Shown: positions 7,408 to 15,998 of the stretch, in pieces
Numbering within the stretch: position 1 is the stretch's first letter
Layout: each line of letters opens with the position of its first letter
Origin: an uncultured Flavobacteriaceae bacterium
Lineage (GTDB): Bacteria; Bacteroidota; Bacteroidia; Flavobacteriales; Flavobacteriaceae
DNA length: 64,000 nucleotides
Assembly (NCBI GenBank): GCA_943788695.1
Contig: CALSRG010000002.1
Location: 124,001-188,000 of the forward strand
Direction of reading: 5' to 3'
Position numbers and translations under genes: made by a program
The notes under the pieces: generated by a model
Told to the model about the DNA's origin: nothing
Databases searched by the model: none
The model's input: only the letters and a program-made list of their open reading frames with translations

Positions 7408-10011
7408 CTACTCTTCTGTGTCAAATAAGTTAATTTGACCTGAATTATCTGTTGAATCGACCTGCTGATTATCTATAACTTCAATTTCGGTTGCACTGAT
7501 GCGTTCAGGTTCGTCGAACGGAAGAGATTCGAGTTGGTTAATGGATTTCACCCCATAGGACGTTAGTTGATTCCCAAGTGCCTTGATGCCTTTAATAGCG
7601 ATAAAAGATTCCACGTCCACGACAATATTGTCACGTCGATCTTTACCACGTTCCTTGGCAAACTCAATATCTATAGTAGGACGCCAGTCTGTTAGCGCTA
7701 CTTCCAAATAACTTTTTGGGTGCTCGGAAATAACCATTTCTGGCTTGTTTTCATTTTCTACAAGAAAGCGTTTCAAGTAAAATCGTTCCTTTTCACCATC
7801 GAAATACACAACCGATATAGGTTTATTTGGCACCCACTGCTCCAAGACAATCATGTCTTCGCTAAAATGAACGGCCAAATCGGGAGCTATCGTCTTTACC
7901 ACCCCAGATTGTTCGATCACCAAAAGTCGGTCCTCACCACTAAAAGCACCTAACAACCCTCCACGACCATCTGTATTTAGACGCCTTACAACGTCGTCAA
8001 ACCATATTTTACGAGGCTGGAGTGTTGAAACGCCTTTCTCTTTTAAATCGATGCGTTTGACAACAAACTTAGTTACTAAATTTCCTTTTGAGGTCCGACC
8101 CTTTATTAAAATATCAGAAAAATCGATATCCCACTTGAGCTTTTTTACTTTTCCCACTTGCCGCAACAAGACTGTAACAACTTCAGCTTCTCCATTTGGA
8201 TTTGCAGAAAAATACAATACCTGAGACTGACTATTTCCATTAGTTAAGTCATAAGGTTTGTCGCGTGTAACACCAGTAATTGCAAATCGTTTAACATAAG
8301 ATGGTCCAGATTTGCCATCCCTGTATATCATGTTGTAAATGGTACGGCTGTCTTTTTTCTTAAAAACCGCAACATGGATAATATCTTTGCCAACGAAAAT
8401 TTTACCATCAACCTTGGTAACCATTGCCTGACCTTCTCTCGTAAAAACAATGATATCGTCGATATCGCTACAATCGCAAACATACTCGTCTTTGCGCAGC
8501 CCTGTGCCGACAAATCCTTCCTCCCGATTAACATATAGTTTGGTATTTCGGATGACTACTTTAGTGGCATCCACGTCATCAAATAAACGCAATTCTGTTT
8601 TTCGTTCTTTGCCTTTACCGTAGTCAGATTTTAATCTTTTGAAATAGTCAACCGCATAGGTTACAAGATGTGCGAGATGATGCTTAACTTCTGCGATATT
8701 TCCTTCTATAGCCTCAATCTTCTGATTGGCTTTGTTAGAATCGAATTTGGAAATGCGCTTAATTTTGATTTCTGTTAATTTGACGATATCATCTGTCGTA
8801 ACTGCACGCATGAGGTGTCCAATATGTGGCTTTAATCCCGCATCAATAGCGCCAATAACGCCATCCCATGTCGATTCATCCTCAATATCACGGTAAATTC
8901 TCTCTTCTATAAAGATGCGTTCTAAGGAAGCAAAATGCCATTGGGTTTCTAACTCATTTAATTTGATTTCTAAATCAGCCTTTAGCAGCTCCAAGGTGTG
9001 ATCTGTCGATTGTCGCAGCATTTCTGATACACCCACAAAAAGAGGCTTATTGTCTTTAATCACACAACCTAATGGTGAAATTGACATTTCGCAGTTGGTA
9101 AAAGCGAATAAAGCATCTATGGTTTTGTCGGGAGAAATACCAGCAGGTAAATGAACCAGTATTTCTACTTCAGCTGCCGTATTATCCTCTATTTTCTTAA
9201 TTCTAATCTTACCCTTTTCATTGGCTTTTAAAATAGAATCAATCAAAGAGCCCGTTGTTGTGCCAAATGGAATTTCAGTAATGACTAAGGTGGACTTGTC
9301 GAGCTGGGCTACTTTGGCTCTAATTCTGATACGGCCTCCTCTTTCTCCATCATTATAACCTGAACAATCGGCAATACCCCCGGTTGGAAAATCTGGTAAA
9401 ATGGTAAATCGTTTGCCTTCGAGGTGCTTGATAGAGGCGTCGATAAGTTCTAAAAAGTTATGAGGCAATACTTTGGTAGACAAACCTACTGCAATACCCT
9501 CGGCGCCTTGCGCCAAAAGCAGCGGGAATCTCACTGGTAAATTGATCGGTTCGTTCCTGCGTCCGTCATACGACGCTTGCCAATTGGTAATCTTTGGATT
9601 GAAAACAATCTCTAACGCAAATTTCGATAAACGGGCTTCAATATAACGTGAAGCAGCAGCACTGTCTCCTGTTAATATATTTCCCCAGTTACCCTGCGTG
9701 TCAATCAGTAAATCTTTTTGACCAATTTGCACCATGGCATCTGCAATACTAGCATCGCCATGAGGATGGTATTGCATGGTGTGACCTACAATATTTGCCA
9801 CTTTATTATAACGACCATCATCCAAATCTTTCAAGGACTGCATGATACGACGTTGAACAGGCTTAAAACCATCCTCAATTGCAGGTACAGCGCGTTCCAA
9901 AATCACATAAGACGCGTAGTCAAGAAACCAGTCCTTATACATCCCAGTCACCTTAGTAATGGTTTCACTAGGACTAGTGCTTTGCGGCATGTGCGTCAAA
10001 TCTTCACTCAT
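7408..10011 (-). CDS. parC: DNA topoisomerase IV subunit A
   Basis: An 867-residue type IIA topoisomerase A subunit. The N-terminal breakage-reunion domain has [26 protein letters not shown] (about 32-57), GDASI (85-89) and the catalytic tyrosine in [11 protein letters not shown] (Tyr123). The C-terminal region is a shorter, less regular beta-pinwheel-like part without the GyrA-box, which favours ParC over GyrA. With ParE it decatenates and relaxes chromosomes. The parE stop overlaps the parC start by 4 nt (10008-10011), so the two are translationally coupled. Confidence 0.93.
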   Translation of the reverse strand: MSEDLTHMPQSTSPSETITKVTGMYKDWFLDYASYVILERAVPAIEDGFKPVQRRIMQSLKDLDDGRYNKVANIVGHTMQYHPHGDASIADAMVQIGQKDLLIDTQGNWGNILTGDSAAASRYIEARLSKFALEIVFNPKITNWQASYDGRRNEPINLPVRFPLLLAQGAEGIAVGLSTKVLPHNFLELIDASIKHLEGKRFTILPDFPTGGIADCSGYNDGERGGRIRIRAKVAQLDKSTLVITEIPFGTTTGSLIDSILKANEKGKIRIKKIEDNTAAEVEILVHLPAGISPDKTIDALFAFTNCEMSISPLGCVIKDNKPLFVGVSEMLRQSTDHTLELLKADLEIKLNELETQWHFASLERIFIEERIYRDIEDESTWDGVIGAIDAGLKPHIGHLMRAVTTDDIVKLTEIKIKRISKFDSNKANQKIEAIEGNIAEVKHHLAHLVTYAVDYFKRLKSDYGKGKERKTELRLFDDVDATKVVIRNTKLYVNREEGFVGTGLRKDEYVCDCSDIDDIIVFTREGQAMVTKVDGKIFVGKDIIHVAVFKKKDSRTIYNMIYRDGKSGPSYVKRFAITGVTRDKPYDLTNGNSQSQVLYFSANPNGEAEVVTVLLRQVGKVKKLKWDIDFSDILIKGRTSKGNLVTKFVVKRIDLKEKGVSTLQPRKIWFDDVVRRLNTDGRGGLLGAFSGEDRLLVIEQSGVVKTIAPDLAVHFSEDMIVLEQWVPNKPISVVYFDGEKERFYLKRFLVENENKPEMVISEHPKSYLEVALTDWRPTIDIEFAKERGKDRRDNIVVDVESFIAIKGIKALGNQLTSYGVKSINQLESLPFDEPERISATEIEVIDNQQVDSTDNSGQINLFDTEE

Positions 10012-11885
10012 GGCATTTCGGTTGCTATGACATCATCAGTTTTAACAGTGTCTAGTTCTACTTTCAAATTATTGATGATAAATTCTTGTCGTGTCGGAGT
10101 GTTTTTACCCATATAAAACGCCAACATCGACTCTATAGTAGTATCGCGATCGAGCATGACCGGATCCAGTCTTATGTCTTCATCTATAAAATGTTTAAAC
10201 TCATTCGGGCTAATCTCTCCCAGGCCCTTAAATCGTGTAATTTCAGGTTTTGGTTGCAACTTGGCAATGGCTTCAACACGCTCCTCTTCAGAGTAACAAT
10301 AAATGGTTTCTTTCTTATTGCGAACTCTAAATAGCGGGGTTTGTAGGATATATAAATGACCCTCTTTAATCAATTCAGGGAAAAATTGAAGGAAAAATGT
10401 AATCAACAATAAGCGGATATGCATACCATCCACATCGGCATCCGTGGCAATCACGATATTATTGTATCGCAAATCTTCAATGGATTCTTCGATATTAAGT
10501 GCGGCTTGAAGCAAATTAAATTCCTCGTTTTCGTAAACGATTTTTTTAGACATGCCATAAGAATTCAACGGCTTCCCTCTCAGACTAAAAACCGCCTGGG
10601 TATTGACATCCCTAGACTTGGTAATACTTCCAGATGCTGAGTCTCCTTCAGTAATAAATAAGGTTGATTCAAGCCGTCTATCGTTCTTTAAATTGTCAAA
10701 ATGAATGCGACAATCCCTAAGCTTTTTGTTATGTAAACTCGCTTTTTTGGCGCGATCTTTCGCTAATTTACGAATACCGGACAACTCCTTGCGCTCGTGC
10801 TCTGCTTGTAATATTTTTCTCTGGATTTTCTCTGCAGCCTCCGAATTTTTATGGAGGTAATTGTCTAAATGGGTTTTAACAAAATCATTGATATAAGTGC
10901 GTACAGTTGGCAAATCACCACCCATATCCGTTGAGCCTAGTTTGGTTTTGGTTTGACTTTCAAAAACGGGTTCAATCACTTTAATGGCAATGGCCGCTAC
11001 AACTGACTTGCGTACATCCGCCGCTTCATAATTTTTATTGTAGAATTCTCTAATGGTTTTAACCAAGCTCTCGCGAAAAGCTGCCAAATGCGTCCCGCCT
11101 TGTGTTGTGTTTTGTCCATTAACAAAAGAGTGATATTCCTCGCTATACTGAGTTTTACTGTGCGTCAGAGCCACCTCGATATCCTCTCCTTTCAAATGGA
11201 TGATGGGATAGAGCAGATCATCAGCATTGGTGTTGTCCTCCAAAAGATCTTTTAAGCCATTTTCACTAAAATACTTCTCACCATTAAATACAATAGTTAA
11301 CCCAGGGTTGAGATAAACATAATTCTTAAGCATGCGGGCTACATACTCATTGCGATATTTAAAGTTCTTAAAAATGCTGCTGTCGGGTACAAATGTAACT
11401 GCTGTACCGCGACGCTTCGTCGATTCCGAAGGTTGGATGTTAGACGTCAGGTTGCCTTGTTCAAATTCTGCGACTGCCGACAAGCCGTCGCGAACAGACT
11501 CTACTTTGAAATAATTGGACAAGGCATTAACCGCTTTGGTACCTACCCCGTTTAAACCAACAGACTTTTTAAAGGCTCGCGAATCGTACTTACCTCCAGT
11601 GTTCATTTTTGATACCACATCAACGACCTTGCCCAAAGGTATGCCGCGCCCATAATCGCGCACAGTAACTGACTGGTCGCGTATGGCAATTTCAATGGTC
11701 TTCCCTGCACCCATGACGAACTCGTCTATCGAATTGTCCAACACTTCTTTAAGGAGGATATAAATACCATCATCGGGCGTTGAGCCGTCTCCCAACTTGC
11801 CGATATACATTCCAGGACGCATCCGTATGTGCTCCTTCCAGTCGAGGGAGCGAATGTGATCTTCGTTATAGGCTGTTTGGCTCAT
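10008..11885 (-). CDS. parE: DNA topoisomerase IV subunit B
   Basis: A 625-residue GHKL ATPase plus TOPRIM subunit. ATP-site motifs are EVLDNSIDE (about 47-55) and [10 protein letters not shown] (77-86); [14 protein letters not shown] follows. The TOPRIM domain shows TEGDSASG and the metal-binding [11 protein letters not shown] chose the ATG at 11885 ([10 protein letters not shown]) rather than a longer reading frame from 11933, because a good promoter -7 element (11908-11915) lies between them and family proteins begin near this residue. It is followed directly by parC in a 4-nt overlap. The downstream A/B order (parE then parC) is usual in Bacteroidota. Confidence 0.94.
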   Translation of the reverse strand: MSQTAYNEDHIRSLDWKEHIRMRPGMYIGKLGDGSTPDDGIYILLKEVLDNSIDEFVMGAGKTIEIAIRDQSVTVRDYGRGIPLGKVVDVVSKMNTGGKYDSRAFKKSVGLNGVGTKAVNALSNYFKVESVRDGLSAVAEFEQGNLTSNIQPSESTKRRGTAVTFVPDSSIFKNFKYRNEYVARMLKNYVYLNPGLTIVFNGEKYFSENGLKDLLEDNTNADDLLYPIIHLKGEDIEVALTHSKTQYSEEYHSFVNGQNTTQGGTHLAAFRESLVKTIREFYNKNYEAADVRKSVVAAIAIKVIEPVFESQTKTKLGSTDMGGDLPTVRTYINDFVKTHLDNYLHKNSEAAEKIQRKILQAEHERKELSGIRKLAKDRAKKASLHNKKLRDCRIHFDNLKNDRRLESTLFITEGDSASGSITKSRDVNTQAVFSLRGKPLNSYGMSKKIVYENEEFNLLQAALNIEESIEDLRYNNIVIATDADVDGMHIRLLLITFFLQFFPELIKEGHLYILQTPLFRVRNKKETIYCYSEEERVEAIAKLQPKPEITRFKGLGEISPNEFKHFIDEDIRLDPVMLDRDTTIESMLAFYMGKNTPTRQEFIINNLKVELDTVKTDDVIATEMP

Positions 11886-11907
11886 AGGTATTTGTGACAG
11901 AAAGGTG

Positions 11908-11938
11908 CAAATATATAAGAAGCCCGCTAACAACGCAA
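11908..11938 (-). promoter_or_regulatory. Probable promoter of parE-parC
   Basis: On the minus strand the sequence reads TTG (complement of 11936-11938), 20 nt, then TATATTTG (complement of 11908-11915). This fits the Bacteroidota sigma-A promoter (-33 TTTG/TTG and -7 TAnnTTTG). The element ends 22 nt before the chosen parE ATG, leaving a short leader. It supports the shorter parE start. Confidence 0.6.
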
Positions 11939-12194
11939 GATGGACCAGCTAAAGTAATTAACAATACAGCCCGATTTGTTAAACATGTCTTGACTCCAAA
12001 CAGATCACTTTTTTGAAAATATATGTTAAGTTTAAAAAAATTGTTTTTACATTTGGTTTTGATTTGACCCCAAATCTCAATCTTCATAAGTAGCTTAACC
12101 AAAGCGACGTAATATTATCGGAGTTTGAGGTTGTCTAGACAATAAACGCAAAACTGCGTAGTTCTAACATTTAGCATCAAGAGATCAGATGCTA
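11939..12194. other. Intergenic stretch without recognisable gene
   Basis: These 256 bases lie between the parE promoter and the IS30 remnant. Reading frames are short and interrupted on both strands, and I see no tRNA-like or other RNA fold. It may include the eroded left end of the insertion sequence, but no terminal inverted repeat can be matched to the right side. Confidence 0.5.
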
Positions 12195-12548
12195 TGCAAT
12201 GAAAGTAAAAAACATTGCGGTAGATCTTGTAAGTTAAACAAGTTAAAACAAGCGCAAATTACAAAATGGATTACTCAAGAACAATGGTCGCTTAAACAAA
12301 TCATAGGCTATTGTGTATAGCATCATATAGCAATGGTCTCTCAGAGCGTATCTATCAATTTATTAGAACTGACAAAGCAGCTAATCAGACAATACAGCAC
12401 CAGCGAAACTGAATTCTCCAATATCAATGAGAAACAAATCTTAGAAATACAACATAAAATCAATAGAAAACCAAGAGAAATTCTAAACTTTGAAATACCT
12501 AAAAGCCTTATTTATAAATTGGTAGCTAATGTTGCATTTGTAACTTGA
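12195..12548 (+). pseudogene. Decayed IS30-family transposase with large internal deletion
   Basis: Reading in frame from 12195 gives a run ending ITKWITQEQWSLKQIIGYC, then a TAG stop at 12318-12320 and HHIAMVSQ. A one-base frame change at about 12346 restores ERIYQFIRTDKA, together the familiar IS30 pattern WSPEQIxGYC...VSHERIYQFI. The frame then returns to the one seen from 12333, giving LIRQYSTSETEFSNINEKQI, then INRKPREILNFEIP and VAFVT, which match the IS30 C-terminus (LIRQYFPKGT...NNRPRKxLxFxTP). The whole DDE catalytic core between these parts is missing. So there is at least one stop, one frameshift and one large deletion. The element cannot be active. It marks the left of an accessory region; no terminal repeats or target duplication are clear. 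Confidence 0.75.
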
Positions 12549-12627
12549 ACGTACCCTATTTGTTTTTGAAACTTTTTATTAGGAATTAAAAAAATTAGCA
12601 TGACATCCACTATCATTAATCAACAAT

Positions 12628-13156
12628 ATGAGTAAGAGAATTTTATACTTATTGGGTATTTTAATTACCATAATAATGGGTTGTATATTTTATTGCAAAT
12701 TGTGTTGTAATACTCATGTAGAACAACCACAAAATACTTTTGTAGAAGAAGTTAAAGTGAAACAACCAGTTCTAGTGCCGGCAGAAGATTTAGAGGCATT
12801 AAAAAATGAAATTAACAACAGTCCATTGGTTTTTACATTTTGATTTCAATAAGGCTGAAATGAAAAGCTTGACAGATGAAGAGCTTGAAAAAGTTGCAAA
12901 AATCAAAACGTATTTAGATAAAGTCTCAGATGCTAAAATAATTTGTGTGGGGCATACAGATAATGTAGGAAGTGCGGCTAGTAATTTTCAGTTTGGACAA
13001 AAAAGAGCGGACTTCACCAAAACGTTTTTAATTAAGAATGGGATTGATGTGAATAAAATTATTACATCAAGCAGAGGTTTAAATGAACCAATTGCAGATA
13101 ATGTTACAAACGATGGTAAAGCAAAAAACAGAAGGGTCGTTATTAACGTTCAATAA
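12628..13156 (+). pseudogene. OmpA-family protein, interrupted by a one-base frameshift
   Basis: Two overlapping frames encode one protein. The first (12628-12843) starts with a membrane or lipid anchor (ILYLLGILITIIMGCIF) and ends NNSPLVFTF then stop. The second continues HFDFNKAEMKSLTDEELEKV and the peptidoglycan-binding OmpA domain: VGHTDNVGSAASN, FGQKRADFTK and RGLNEPIADN...KNRRVVI, ending at 13156. Removing one T from the T5 run at about 12831-12835 joins them as SPLVLHFDFNKAE, which fits the family (SPLxLxF). The change may be a real mutation, a programmed slip or a sequencing error. If intact it would be about 175 residues and tether the envelope to peptidoglycan. The helix-hairpin-helix gene follows by 31 nt. 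Confidence 0.75.
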
Positions 13157-13187
13157 AACAATTTTAATTAAATAAAAACAAATAAAT

Positions 13188-13592
13188 ATGTGTTGGTGTA
13201 TTATAATTCCCATTTTAGTAGGTTTAATAAGTGCTTTATTAGGCTATTTGTTAGGTAGATTTTTATGTAAAAAATCTAATCCGCAAAACAATGAGTTATT
13301 TTTAACAGAAGCTGAGATTTTGTTTAGCAAAATAATTCGGCAAGATGACCTAAAATTGGTTGAAGGAATTGGCTCTAAAATAGAAAAATTGTTCCATAAT
13401 GCTGGAATTAAAACGTGGAAACAATTATCAGAAACCTCTGTTGAAAAATGCCAAGAAATTTTACATAGAGGAGGAAGAAAGTTTCATGTTCACGATCCAA
13501 GTACATGGCCCCAACAGACTAAATTAATGTGCGAAGGTAAGTGGCAAGAATTGAAAAAATGGCAAGATGAATTAGATGGAGGCAGAGAATGA
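13188..13592 (+). CDS. Membrane-anchored helix-hairpin-helix protein
   Basis: A 134-residue protein. Residues 4-27 form one membrane segment with glycines (PILVGLISALLGYLLGRFL). The rest is a helix-hairpin-helix domain like that in DUF4332-type and L21-associated proteins: DDLKLVEGIGSKIEKLFHNAGIKTWKQLSETS, then HDPSTWPQQTKLMCEGKWQELKKWQDEL. Similar proteins in Bacteroidota accompany OmpA-family genes, as here. Whether it binds DNA is unknown, since HhH folds also mediate protein contacts. Its stop is 11 nt before the attC-like site, the usual place of a cassette recombination site. Confidence 0.75.
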   Translation: MCWCIIIPILVGLISALLGYLLGRFLCKKSNPQNNELFLTEAEILFSKIIRQDDLKLVEGIGSKIEKLFHNAGIKTWKQLSETSVEKCQEILHRGGRKFHVHDPSTWPQQTKLMCEGKWQELKKWQDELDGGRE

Positions 13593-13603
13593 TTTAAGGT
13601 TCA

Positions 13604-13727
13604 TGACAACTGAATAAAACAATGCGCTAAAACGCAATTTGGCAAGGTTCTAATTGTCTTTTGAATATTCGAGTAAACTCGATATTCAAAATCCCGAACC
13701 TCACTCCGTTTAGCGGGGACGTTGGCA
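13604..13727 (+). other. attC-like integron cassette recombination site
   Basis: This 124-nt segment folds as one long imperfect hairpin in the order expected of attC. The outer pair is TGACAAC (13604-13610, R''-like) with GTTGGCA (13721-13727, R'-like, one mismatch). Next CGCTAAAACG (13625-13634) pairs with CGTTTAGCG (13707-13715) with one extra A. GGTTC (13646-13650) pairs with GAACC (13696-13700). The tip is TTTTGAATATTCGAG (13659-13673), loop TAAA, CTCGATATTCAAAA (13678-13691), with one unpaired T. Extrahelical bases and a 3' GTT core are hallmarks of attC. The R' core departs from the GTTRRRY consensus at one position, and no integrase is visible in the window. Confidence 0.5.
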
Positions 13728-13762
13728 AACATTTAAGAGAATTTCTAACTAATCACCAAAAT

Positions 13763-14428
13763 ATGGCAATAAAAAACAATAATTCATCTTGTAAACATAA
13801 ATTTTACAGAGATTTGAAACTGGAATATGTGGACTGGGAAGTCGAAACACTATTCATCGGAACATTTAATCCGGGTTGCTGTAAAAAAAATGAAAACTCT
13901 GCCGAATGGTTTTATGGCAGGACACAAAATAATATGTTCTGGAATACACTAGGGTTTATATATTCTATAAATCCGACTTTGGGTGATACTAGAAATGTTG
14001 AAATTTGGATGTCATTCTGTAAAAAACATAAAATAGCTGTTACTGACCTGATTTATGAAGTTGAAAATTTAGATTTAATAAATGGTACAGACCAAAATGA
14101 TTTATGCAAAGGATTTAGTGATTCAAAGTTAGAAAATTTCATAAGACAAGAAAAAACTATTTCCAACGAAGTCGAAATTTTAATTCAAAATTCGCAAAAA
14201 CTTAAAAAACTGAAATGCGTATATTTAACAAGACGAGGAACAAATAAACCTTGGAATATATTATGGAATCCTATAAAACTTGTTTGTAGAAACAGGAAAA
14301 TATATACTGCACCACTAACAACTCCAGGAGGATATAATTATTTTCAATTTAATAATGATTACCCACGGACTCCAGAAAACTTATCTGATATTTGGATAAA
14401 TAGAAATGGAATGAGAATATGTCAATAA
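13763..14428 (+). CDS. Uracil-DNA-glycosylase-superfamily-like protein, cassette-borne
   Basis: A 221-residue protein counted from the ATG at 13763. A longer frame from a TTG at 13661 would run through the attC-like stem, so I reject that start. Near the N-terminus is LFIGTFNPGCC...EWFYGRTQNNMFWNTLGF, which resembles the UDG-superfamily pattern GxxPG...FY...NxFW of MUG- and DUG-like enzymes; a central VYLTRRGTN and TAPLTTPGG may form the second motif. No enzyme family is certain and the catalytic residue cannot be named. It lies between an attC-like R' end (13721-13727) and an R''-like TGCCACC (14437-14443), with inverted 12-mers on both sides, and so looks like a mobile cassette. A DNA repair or anti-phage role would be guesswork. 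Confidence 0.6.
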   Translation: MAIKNNNSSCKHKFYRDLKLEYVDWEVETLFIGTFNPGCCKKNENSAEWFYGRTQNNMFWNTLGFIYSINPTLGDTRNVEIWMSFCKKHKIAVTDLIYEVENLDLINGTDQNDLCKGFSDSKLENFIRQEKTISNEVEILIQNSQKLKKLKCVYLTRRGTNKPWNILWNPIKLVCRNRKIYTAPLTTPGGYNYFQFNNDYPRTPENLSDIWINRNGMRICQ

Positions 14429-14436
14429 AAAACGTT

Positions 14437-14476
14437 TGCCACCAAAGAACTGTGTTAATAAAACAAGTTAAAACAA
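14437..14476 (+). other. Possible truncated attC end after the cassette gene
   Basis: TGCCACC (14437-14443) is one base from the complement of the upstream R' core GTTGGCA and starts 8 nt after the cassette stop. The surrounding AAACGTTTGCCA (14430-14441) is an 11/12 inverted match of TGGCAAACATTT at 13723-13734. No matching L'/R' half follows, so the site looks incomplete. The end of this stretch (14461-14476) also repeats a 16-mer found at 12237-12252. Confidence 0.3.
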
Positions 14477-14506
14477 AAAAAGCTACATAAAGATATGCCG
14501 CTTTTT
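14475..14506. terminator. Probable bidirectional terminator
   Basis: AAAAAAAGC (14475-14483) pairs with GCTTTTT (14500-14506), with an inner CATA/TATG pair around a 4-nt loop. Flanking A and T runs give a U tract in either direction. It lies just past the stop of the minus-strand amidohydrolase and could also end transcripts from the plus-strand cassette gene. Confidence 0.45.
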
Positions 14507-14515
14507 AAATTCATA

Positions 14516-15949
14516 TTATTCCTGTGCCAAAGGCGGTGGACCTGGTGGTAGCAGTCCTTTGTATTGATAGTCACCCAATCTGGTTCTAAATTCAGCTTTT
14601 ACCTCCTCTAGCAAATGGCTATTTGTAAATAAGTCCACTGCCGTCATGCCTAAAGCTTTTGAGGCATAAATCATGCCCTTATGACCTATAGACATACCAG
14701 CACAAGCCACCACAGCCCAAGAGTGCCAGGGTGTTCCAGAAGGAGCCGTAGTGACACCCAAACGTACCACAGGGACAATAAAACTCACGTCACCCACATC
14801 GGTGGAACCACCCATGGGATGCTCTGCGGTTTCTTTTAAAGGACTAATCTTAGAATCTAAACCTACCTTGGGTTTAAAAACCTCCTCTTGAATCTGATAG
14901 GCAAATTCGGTTTCTTTATCTGTATAAATAATTTCTCCTAATTGTTCCAAATTGTTTTGCATGGCCTGACCGCCTGCCCTGTTGGGAAGTAGTTCGTGGA
15001 TGCCAGAAACCAACTTCACCTCGTAATCCACATTAGCTAGAATGGCGGCACCCTCTGCCATTTTCATCACCCGTTGATAAACCTCGTCCATCCCTTCTCT
15101 TTTGGTGTCTCTAACCCTAACCCACAAACGGGAATAATCGGGCACTACATTGACCACCTGTCCCCCATCTTGGATGTGGTAGTGAATTCGCACCGTTGGC
15201 TTGACATGCTCTCTAAAGGCGTTGATACCATGCGTGTAAAGTTCAAGCGCATCAGAGGCACTTCTACCATTCCATGGATCAGCTGAGGCGTGGGCAGCTT
15301 GTCCAAAAAATTCTACGGTAAAGTCCACTAAAGCCAATGAACTCTGAACATCGGCTTCGGTATGATCGGCAGGATGCCAATCCAAACAGGCATCCAAATC
15401 ATCGAACAGCCCTGCTCTGGCCATCCACAGTTTTCCAAAAAACTTTTCTTCTGCTGGTGTGCCATAAAAACGTATGGTTCCTTTTATTTTACCTTCCTCC
15501 ATCAAATTTTTAATAGCAACGGCAGCACCGAGGCTTGCTGTTCCAAACAGATTGTGACCACAACCGTGACCTGCCTCTCCAGATTGCAGAGGTGATTTTG
15601 TTGGAACTGGCTGTTGGGAGAGTCCCGGCAGGGCATCAAATTCGCCTAATATTCCAATAATAGGTGTCCCACTGCCATATTCTGCAATAAAGGCCGTAGG
15701 CGTGTCCGCTACCCCTTCTTGAACCCGAAACCCATGGGATTTGGCATAAGCAATCAAAGTTTCGGCAGAAACTGATTCTTGGAACGCCACTTCAGCAGCA
15801 GCCCATATTTTGTTACTAGCTTCGATAAGTTGCTGCTGTTGAACTTCCACCTCGGAAATCAACTCGGTTTTTAAATCCTGTATTTGTTGTGCTAACAATG
15901 TGTTTCCAAAGAGCAGCAATGCAATGAGTGATAATTTTTTTAAAGTCAT
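14516..15949 (-). CDS. Secreted M20-family amidohydrolase (AbgB/HipO-like)
   Basis: A 477-residue metal-dependent amidohydrolase with an N-terminal signal peptide (hydrophobic residues 7-18, cleavage near LLAQQ), so it acts in the periplasm or outside. Motifs are GILGEFDALPGLSQ, the metal-ligand cluster GHGCGHNLFG, PAEEKFFGK with the general-base glutamates, and the dimerisation-domain QAAHASADPWNGRSA. This resembles p-aminobenzoyl-glutamate hydrolase subunit B and related amidases; the substrate is probably an N-acyl amino acid or dipeptide. It is the second of a minus-strand pair with gamma-glutamyltransferase (49-nt gap), so the two may jointly release amino acids from peptides or glutathione-like compounds. 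Confidence 0.9.
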   Translation of the reverse strand: MTLKKLSLIALLLFGNTLLAQQIQDLKTELISEVEVQQQQLIEASNKIWAAAEVAFQESVSAETLIAYAKSHGFRVQEGVADTPTAFIAEYGSGTPIIGILGEFDALPGLSQQPVPTKSPLQSGEAGHGCGHNLFGTASLGAAVAIKNLMEEGKIKGTIRFYGTPAEEKFFGKLWMARAGLFDDLDACLDWHPADHTEADVQSSLALVDFTVEFFGQAAHASADPWNGRSASDALELYTHGINAFREHVKPTVRIHYHIQDGGQVVNVVPDYSRLWVRVRDTKREGMDEVYQRVMKMAEGAAILANVDYEVKLVSGIHELLPNRAGGQAMQNNLEQLGEIIYTDKETEFAYQIQEEVFKPKVGLDSKISPLKETAEHPMGGSTDVGDVSFIVPVVRLGVTTAPSGTPWHSWAVVACAGMSIGHKGMIYASKALGMTAVDLFTNSHLLEEVKAEFRTRLGDYQYKGLLPPGPPPLAQE

Positions 15950-15998
15950 TATTATTTAATTTAATGGTTCAAAACATAAAATAAGTCCAAATATGAGT

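Noticed and set aside
11886..11933. Longer parE start at 11933
   Set aside because: A full TAnnTTTG promoter element lies inside that extension and the ParE family begins near [10 protein letters not shown].
12333..12548. Independent 71-residue gene
   Set aside because: It aligns with the C-terminal segment of an IS30 transposase and is preceded by a frameshift and stop in the same transposase, so it is part of a pseudogene.
12806..13156. Separate OmpA-domain gene starting at 12806
   Set aside because: Its first dozen residues (MKLTTVHWFL) are the frame-shifted reading of the upstream protein; one gene with a frameshift explains both parts.
13661..13762. TTG-started N-terminal extension of the cassette gene
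   Set aside because: These codons fall within the attC-like stem and the extra residues have no homology-like pattern; the ATG at 13763 is the better start.
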